The notes beneath the pieces are model-generated. The model was not told the DNA's origin. It saw nothing but the letters and a program-made list of their open reading frames with translations, and searched no databases. Position numbers and translations under genes: made by a program. Of a DNA stretch of 64,000 nucleotides, positions 58,363 through 64,000 are shown one piece after another; position 1 is the stretch's first letter, and the number at the start of each line of letters is the position of its first letter. Source of the stretch: Omphalotus guepiniiformis (lineage: Eukaryota > Basidiomycota > Agaricomycetes > Agaricales > Omphalotaceae); contig JAQOOI010000022.1 of assembly GCA_028554645.1 (NCBI GenBank), positions 2,046,001-2,110,000 on the forward strand, given 5' to 3'.

Positions 58363-59938
58363 ATGTCTGCAGAATTCGACGATGTACTCACAAATCAACC
58401 AGTCGTTATTGACAACGTGTGCTAGTTCCTCGTCTTCCTATTGACAACGTCTAGACGGGCTCAACTATCCTCTCTTCAGGGTTCGGGTACCATAAAGGCT
58501 GGATTCGCGGGGCAAGACCATCCGAAATGCTTCTTTCCATCGTTTGTACGTCTATCGCCAAGTTCATTTTCTCTTCATTTACCGACATCGCAATCCGTAT
58601 CCCTCTCAGTGTAGGGAGACCGAAACATGTGCGCGTCATGGCCGGCGCGCTAGAAGGCGACGTGTTCATCGGTAAACGCGCCCAAGAATTTAGAGGACTG
58701 CTCAAAATCAAGTACCCCATGGAACATGGAATCGTTACAGACTGGGATGATATGGAACGAATATGGAGCTGGGTGTACGCGGAAGAATTGGGTACATTAA
58801 GTGAAGAGGTGAGTGCAGCCTGCATTCTTGCTTAATCGTATTCTGAAATTACTCTGAAGAGCACCCCGTCTTGCTCACCGAGGCCCCTTTGAATCCACGG
58901 AGTAATCGAGATATAGCCGCACAGATATTCTTTGACACATTCAACGTTCCGGCTCTCTATACTTCGGTACAAGCAGTATTATCATTGTAAGTGATACACT
59001 TCACGTCGTGCAACACAGTGCTCATGACGATGTAGATACTCTTCCGGTAGAACGACTGGCATTGTCCTGGATTCGGGTGACGGTGTTACGCACGCCGTCC
59101 CAGTGTTTGAAGGATTTTCAATGCCGCATGCTATCCGACGAGTAGACATTGCTGGACGGTACGCTGTGCTTCATCTGCTTTGCGACGCACCAGTAATTTG
59201 GCCTTTGTATCAGAGACGTGACGGACCATCTACAGCTACTTTTACGCAAGTCTGGTCACCACTTGCATACGACAGCAGAGCGAGAGATAGTACGATCAAT
59301 AAAGGAGAAATGTTGCTACGTTGCACTTAACCCGTCGAAAGAGGAGAAAGACTCTTTGAGTCACGTAGAGGAATTCAGACTACCTGACGGAAATGTTGTT
59401 CAGGTAGGGGCTCATTTGCCTGAATACGAACTGTGTTGACCTTTCTTGTTCAGCTTGGCCCTGAACGCTTCCGTGCACCCGAGTTACTGTTTAACCCTGA
59501 AATCATTGGCCAGGAATTTGCAGGTGTTCATCAAGTCGTTGTCGACTCTATCACTCGGGTGGACTTGGATCTTCGGAAGAGTTTATTCTCCAATATCGTT
59601 CTCAGTGGAGGTAGCACTCTATGTAGAGGTGGGTCATATTCATGTTCTCAGACTTCATATCTAAAACGCGAGATTTTGTAAGGTTTCGGTGATCGATTGC
59701 TCAATGAGGTGAAGAAGGTTGCTCTCAAGGAAGTGAAAATCAAGATATATGCCCCTCCTGAGCGGAAATACTCTACCTGGATAGGAGGCTCGATCCTTGC
59801 TGGCTTGAATGCATTTAAAAAGGTAGGTTTCATAGCTTGGTATGATCGACTGTTCACCGACGCGTTTTTTAGATGTGGGTTTCGGCTGAAGAGTATCAGG
59901 AGGATCCGGACATAATTCACAAGAAAGCTGGCTTTTAG
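58363..59938 (+). CDS. ARP1: Actin-related protein 1 (centractin)
   Basis: Actin-like subunit of the dynactin filament, needed for dynein-driven nuclear and vesicle movement in hyphae. Exon 1 from 58363 reads [18 protein letters not shown]; after an intron [20 protein letters not shown] and [20 protein letters not shown] follow, with the actin phosphate-binding loop GSGTIKAGF. The centre has [77 protein letters not shown] and [20 protein letters not shown]. The C-terminal part has [40 protein letters not shown] and [20 protein letters not shown], ending KKAGF with TAG at 59936-59938. Residues such as [18 protein letters not shown] favour Arp1 over conventional actin. About eight exons. Confidence 0.94.
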
Positions 59939-60285
59939 ACACCATTCGTTTCTCATTTTTATTTCCTGCATGCGCACATCATTATGATACCCATGTACTT
60001 TTGCTCGCTTCTAATACGACACTTTTCTTGGGTCGACGTAACATACTGTAATAGTGTATAGATATGGGATTCATAGGGACTTACCTTGGCGAATAAGCAC
60101 AAGAAAACCTTGAGTGAATGAAGCAAGGTGTACACCCTACAAACACAGCAAGCCAGGGGACAGCAATTTACTGCAAAGTTACAACAATGAAGTACAGCAT
60201 CCTAAAGCTAGGGGATAGCGACCAAAGGGTATCGGTAAGTTAACTATGAGATCTTTTGAAATGCAAGGAACGCCAAGAGAGGGTT
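59939..60285. other. Gene-free stretch between converging ARP1 and expansin-like genes
   Basis: About 350 bases containing the 3' untranslated ends of both genes. Nothing else was recognised. Confidence 0.45.
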
Positions 60286-61389
60286 TTATTGTCGAAAAGA
60301 CAGTGCATCGACAAGAAGAGCTGCTATCTGAACAACGGCAATGTCGAATTGTTGCAGGGTCTCGGGTCCTTGAATGGTTGGCGTAGAGGTAGGAGGTGAA
60401 GAACTTGAGACACTGGTTACTCGGACCGTGGAAGATGTGGCTAAGGCGTTGTTAATCTCTCTCGAACGACCCCTTACGCTGAAGAGGAGCACTACTGACC
60501 AGACGTTGAAGAGCTGGAGCTGCTAGAGCTGCTGAAGCTCGACCTTGTAGACTCAATGGGACTGGTTGTCGTTGGAGGAGGCTGACTTGAACTAGTGCTT
60601 GAATGCTTCGGCGGATCGGATGTTGTGGAAGTAGAAGGTGTCGTACTGGTGGTTGAACCACCGGCACCCCAAGACCATTCCGCGTTGAAGGTCCCAATCT
60701 GTTCAGGACTTCCGGCCAAATAGGCAAAAAGGCCATGGGTAAGATCAAGCCCGCTATAAGGGCATTGCTGACACTAACGATACAATTTCGTACAATGAAA
60801 CTCGGCTGAAGGAGGTACTTTGAAGAAAAGCCCACCTGATCCACAACCTGAGCCGTGGCTGTTTTGCCCTGATATGAGATAGTGATCATCTCATAGCAAT
60901 GCGAACCACCATCCCATTGCTAGACAGATGAGTCAGCATATTGGCAGTGAAAGCAGGCAGGATTGAAAGCTACCGGAACGTTGAGGGCTACAATCTGGAT
61001 AATACGACCATGAATTAATGCACGCACATTGCCACACAGCGAAGTTACCACTCACAAAGTCATTATCCGAGTTTGTACCCCCACATGCACCACTTTCAGA
61101 CACGATTTTAGCTGCTTGGACAGGATGGGATCTAGCGAAGAGCTTACAGGCCAGCGTTGTACCAGCTCAGTACTCCAGAAAAGTCAGCCCTTTCGTTGAG
61201 TTTGGCTACAGATACAGTATCGTTCGAAAGATAGGAAGCAGCGATCGAGATCGACTGCCCTCGAGGTTTGTGGCGAGTAGTTTGTAGCAAGGCATGTCCA
61301 GAGTTACGAGCATAAACACTGAGAGTGAGGCAGAACGGCCCTCGAATAGACAAAGCAAACAGTAAAGACAGTAAGTAAAACGAACGCAT
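60286..61389 (-). CDS. Secreted barwin/expansin-like (DPBB) protein with GPI-type end
   Basis: Extracellular protein with a double-psi beta-barrel domain as in expansins, loosenins and barwin-like proteins, which loosen or bind polysaccharides. The start MRSFYLLSLLFALSIRGPFC is a signal peptide; upstream codons in the same frame are not needed. The domain runs RADFSGVLSWYNAGL, then AKIVSESGACGGTNSDNDF, IVALN, SHCYEMITISYQGKTATAQV and VDQCQQCPYSGLDLTHGLFA, ending in FNAEWSWG. The VVDxC aspartate and the cysteine pairs are present. A Ser/Thr/Pro-rich stalk follows, then a hydrophobic C-terminus (IQIAALLVDALSF-like) compatible with GPI attachment. The expansin family-63 second domain is absent, so this is the short DPBB form. 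Four introns of about 36-65 bases are inferred. Confidence 0.82.
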
Positions 61390-61716
61390 CAAGTTGGTTT
61401 TTGCTCGGTAGGGACCTGTAGGGGACTTGAGGGTGTTGAAAAAGCGATCAATTACCGGTCTAGAGGTCGAAGCTCGAGAAGGATAGTACTGTAATAAGGC
61501 ACCGATGTTGATACAGATCACCACTCATGTGAACTTTTCTAAATTCCTTTTCCCTGGCAAGGAACGCTCGAGGCAGCGGCTGGTCCAGGTAGGCGTTTTA
61601 ACAGCACATAGTGGAGTGGAAGGTGAGTTCTCCTTGGACGGTTCTACGTCTTGCATACATACTTGGTGGAACTGAGAAACGACCGGAGATGATTACATAT
61701 CTACATGCATACATAA
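61390..61716. other. Gene-free stretch upstream of the expansin-like gene
   Basis: About 330 bases; should hold the promoter of the minus-strand expansin-like gene. No motif stands out. Confidence 0.4.
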
Positions 61717-62118
61717 TCATTTCAGGGCAAATTCCGATTCGTATGTTGATCCGTTAGCGCCTCGGAGAACTCGATTTCCCTTGCTAACCTTCAAACTTTT
61801 TAAACCAGCCTGAGCATCGAGATATGCGAAGTACTTACACACCAGTTGTGATGCTTCGAAAGGCCGTAATGGCGACCCTATAGATGACAAAGTTGACGCC
61901 ACCGGGCTTGAAAGGCAAGCAAATTCTGAATCAACATACTTGAGGGCAGTCTGAACTATCTGAACTTGCAATTGCCTCTTGGTCGTCAAAGCAATAGTCA
62001 TTTGCGTATCTCGTCCGCGATCCCATGGTTCCCTCACACGATTTAGCTCTATACTGTATTGAGCCTGAGTATGCGGAGACAAGTTATTCGAAGCAATTTT
62101 GAGTACTGAGATATACAC
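61717..62118 (-). CDS. Uncertain open reading frame, 133 residues
   Basis: A continuous minus-strand frame starting MYISVLKIASNNLSPHTQAQ with the central stretch MTIALTTKRQLQVQIVQTAL, ending TYESEFALK. I do not recognise it. A TATATAA sequence at 62129-62135 lies about ten bases upstream, which is too close for a standard TATA distance. The frame has no long hydrophobic segment or low-complexity run and could be one exon of a spliced gene. A possible donor is present at GTGTGT in the CAACTGGTGTGTAAG context. It may also be chance. It sits between the SRA gene and the expansin-like gene. Confidence 0.25.
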   Translation of the reverse strand: MYISVLKIASNNLSPHTQAQYSIELNRVREPWDRGRDTQMTIALTTKRQLQVQIVQTALKYVDSEFACLSSPVASTLSSIGSPLRPFEASQLVCKYFAYLDAQAGLKSLKVSKGNRVLRGANGSTYESEFALK

Positions 62119-62396
62119 TCTGCGATCCTATATAAGACTGCTTATCTTTTTCATCTTTTGCATCTACACCAGACGATCATTAAGAACATCGCAGGACAGC
62201 CTGAAATATACAAAGCAAGAAGAGGTTGATGCTGGTAGCACAGCTGTCACAATATCGGCCGACTCCCTTCAGTCGCAGCAAAATCCAGGCATTAATGATG
62301 TATGCCAGGAGAGTTTGTGTAGAAGAGTGTTTCGACAAAGCATATTTTGAGAACAAGCAAGCACGAGGCCACCAATGACCCGCAAGAATGGACAAT

Positions 62397-64000
62397 TCAA
62401 GAGTTTTCGGGGGTACCGTGATCAAGAGTAGCTTCCGATTCACTGTCCTGGTCTGTGTTATCATTGCGAACGGGTATAGGAGGTTGACCAGGAAGCCGCT
62501 ATTGTGCTATGAGACTGAGATCATTGTGCCAAGATAGCATGAAGCACACCTTAAATGCAAACTTGCATACCAGGTAGCCGTGAGGATTAAGACCTTTTTC
62601 CATCCACGCCTATTCAGAAATAGAGTCAGACCGTGCTCTATATCGGAAGCTCTACGATATACCTTTTCAACGCGATACAACCCATCATACCGGTAACTGA
62701 AACACGAGATGCTGAGCCAAAAGTACTTTACATTGCTTCCACGGGCAACGTACCCTTCACTTGGAGCATATCTAGACTCTGATTTAAAGCCTCTAATGAC
62801 CCTCACGGGCTTTCCTGTTGCAGCGGATTGCTGGAGCAAGACAATCAGTTTGAATGACCTTTACCCCCGTTTGAAAATGACAGTCACCTTCAAGGCAGCG
62901 TTGAACTAAGTTTATTGCATCCGAGTCAGAGTGCACGTAGAAGATGCAAAGGGTATGAATGACTAACACTGTTTTCAAAAGACTGATCTGAGCTCTGAGG
63001 CGCAGTGCGTAACTGTCAATTATATTGAGTGAGGAAGGTAGCATGAAGAATAAGAACGATCACGTTTTTGGGAGCATTCTTCGTGCCTTTGAGATCCCTG
63101 CCACCTATCAATAATACGCCGTGAATGTCAATTGTCAGTCTTCTTCCAGTCTCTACGCACCAGAGCCAGTATAGGTGCTAAGGTAGTCGTCAGCTTGTTT
63201 TCCGCTTATAGATCGACAGAGCTCACAAGGCATATCCCAAGTCAACATCATCTTCGTATCCCCCGCTTAGTGCCACGCTGTAAGCCCCCTCGGTACTGTT
63301 GCCAGAAATTCCTGCAACCCAGGGTCTAGAGAGACCCGACGTGACGTGAGGACGGCAATATCAGCAGGACGATACTTACGCGTGAACGGCGTCAATACTA
63401 CAGCCTTGCCTGGTCTCCCACCACGTTCCGACTTGGATTCCAGGAATAGTGCCATAAACTTTACTGCGGTAAAATCGTAAGTCTAAGCTCTGTAAGTATT
63501 ACTCGAAGACATACGGGTCATTCTTTCGTTTGCCATCCTCGCGACCAAGGGGACCGCTATTTCCAGAAGTTCTTACACCAGATTTGAACGAGACAGGGAT
63601 AGGATCTTCTACTATCTTTTCAGCTGTGTAATTGACTGTTCTACCTCTATTGCGAGTGCTTCTCCGGAGTGTGGAGTTATCGCTAGTGGCGGATGAGAGA
63701 GAATTGTCAGATGTTTTTTGAGACGAGCCTCTACTTGGAAATTTGTTGGGTGGCTCTTCTGTTTCTTCTTCAATGTCCGCGTTCGCTCTCTTCCGTTTCT
63801 TATCAGCCGTCTGGCGGGGTCGTCGCGTTTCTTTGGGCTCAAAGAAAGGTTTGTCAAGTCCTAGCGATTGCAGCAATTCTTTATTTCTGCCGTTGACACG
63901 TTAGCATGGACAGTTTTAGGATCGAGGAGATGATGAATTGAAGTGCAATTAACCCCACCTCTGAATATTCTGAAGCCGTGTTTGTTCATAAGCAGAGAGC
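62397..64000 (-). CDS. SRA-YDG domain protein, UHRF1-like (runs off right edge)
   Basis: Partial gene for a nuclear protein with an SRA domain, the module that flips and reads 5-methylcytosine (hemimethylated CpG in UHRF1). From the edge it reads [11 protein letters not shown], then [19 protein letters not shown], a basic/acidic linker ([38 protein letters not shown]), and then the SRA domain: [95 protein letters not shown] and [13 protein letters not shown], then [13 protein letters not shown] and [13 protein letters not shown]. The stop is TGA at 62397-62399. No RING, PHD or tandem Tudor domain is seen in the available part. Six or more introns. The start lies beyond 64000. Confidence 0.87.

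Overview
The window looks like nuclear DNA of a filamentous basidiomycete, most likely an Agaricomycete. Genes are densely packed on both strands. They are cut by many introns of about 45-70 bases with GT..AG ends, and the coding exons encode ordinary eukaryotic proteins. A priA-like secreted protein, a barwin/expansin-like cell-surface protein, a GH16 glucanase and a UHRF1-like SRA protein fit that group. I saw no tRNA, rRNA, transposon, CRISPR array or prokaryotic operon. I propose 33 coding loci. One is cut by the left edge, one by the right edge, and one is only a weak open reading frame.

Left third (1-26 kb): the C-terminal end of a RasGAP; the AP-2 alpha subunit; a large DEVH-box RNA helicase; a mitochondrial Jac1/HscB co-chaperone; a dysferlin-domain Spo73-like protein; a TMEM135-like membrane protein; the WD40 protein Dph7 for diphthamide synthesis; a small AGTRAP-like membrane protein; the DNA polymerase zeta catalytic subunit Rev3; a glucose-6-phosphate 1-epimerase; and the PP2A scaffold subunit Tpd3.

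Middle (26-42 kb): a more secretory and membrane-oriented stretch. It holds a priA-like cysteine-rich protein, an unknown secreted protein, a DUF4870-like membrane protein, ribosomal protein eS24, a fungal hypothetical protein, a Ser/Thr-rich GPI-type protein, MYG1, a MARVEL-like four-helix protein, an MFS transporter, a GH16 glucanase and a SurE-domain protein.

Right third (42-64 kb): a RasGEF with an N-terminal GTPase-like domain, the DEAD-box helicase Drs1, an 83-residue SVIP-like lipidated protein in four exons, the GPI-anchor subunit PIG-C/Gpi2, a bZIP factor, the anaphase-promoting complex subunit Apc4, a small type I membrane protein, the actin-related protein Arp1, an expansin-like protein, and an SRA-YDG protein that runs off the right edge.

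Most genes are unrelated housekeeping functions, and I see no biosynthetic cluster. Several gene pairs are very tight: the Jac1 and Spo73-like start codons are 20 bases apart, and Arp1 and its neighbour are 80 bases apart. The most interesting observations are the GTPase-like/RasGEF fusion, the 20-base head-to-head pair, a group of TTAGGG motifs just upstream of the large helicase, a 14-base inverted repeat upstream of REV3, and a problematic splice junction in the GH16 gene. Models marked with exon coordinates were joined by hand and keep an open frame throughout. The other spans are outer limits of multi-exon genes.
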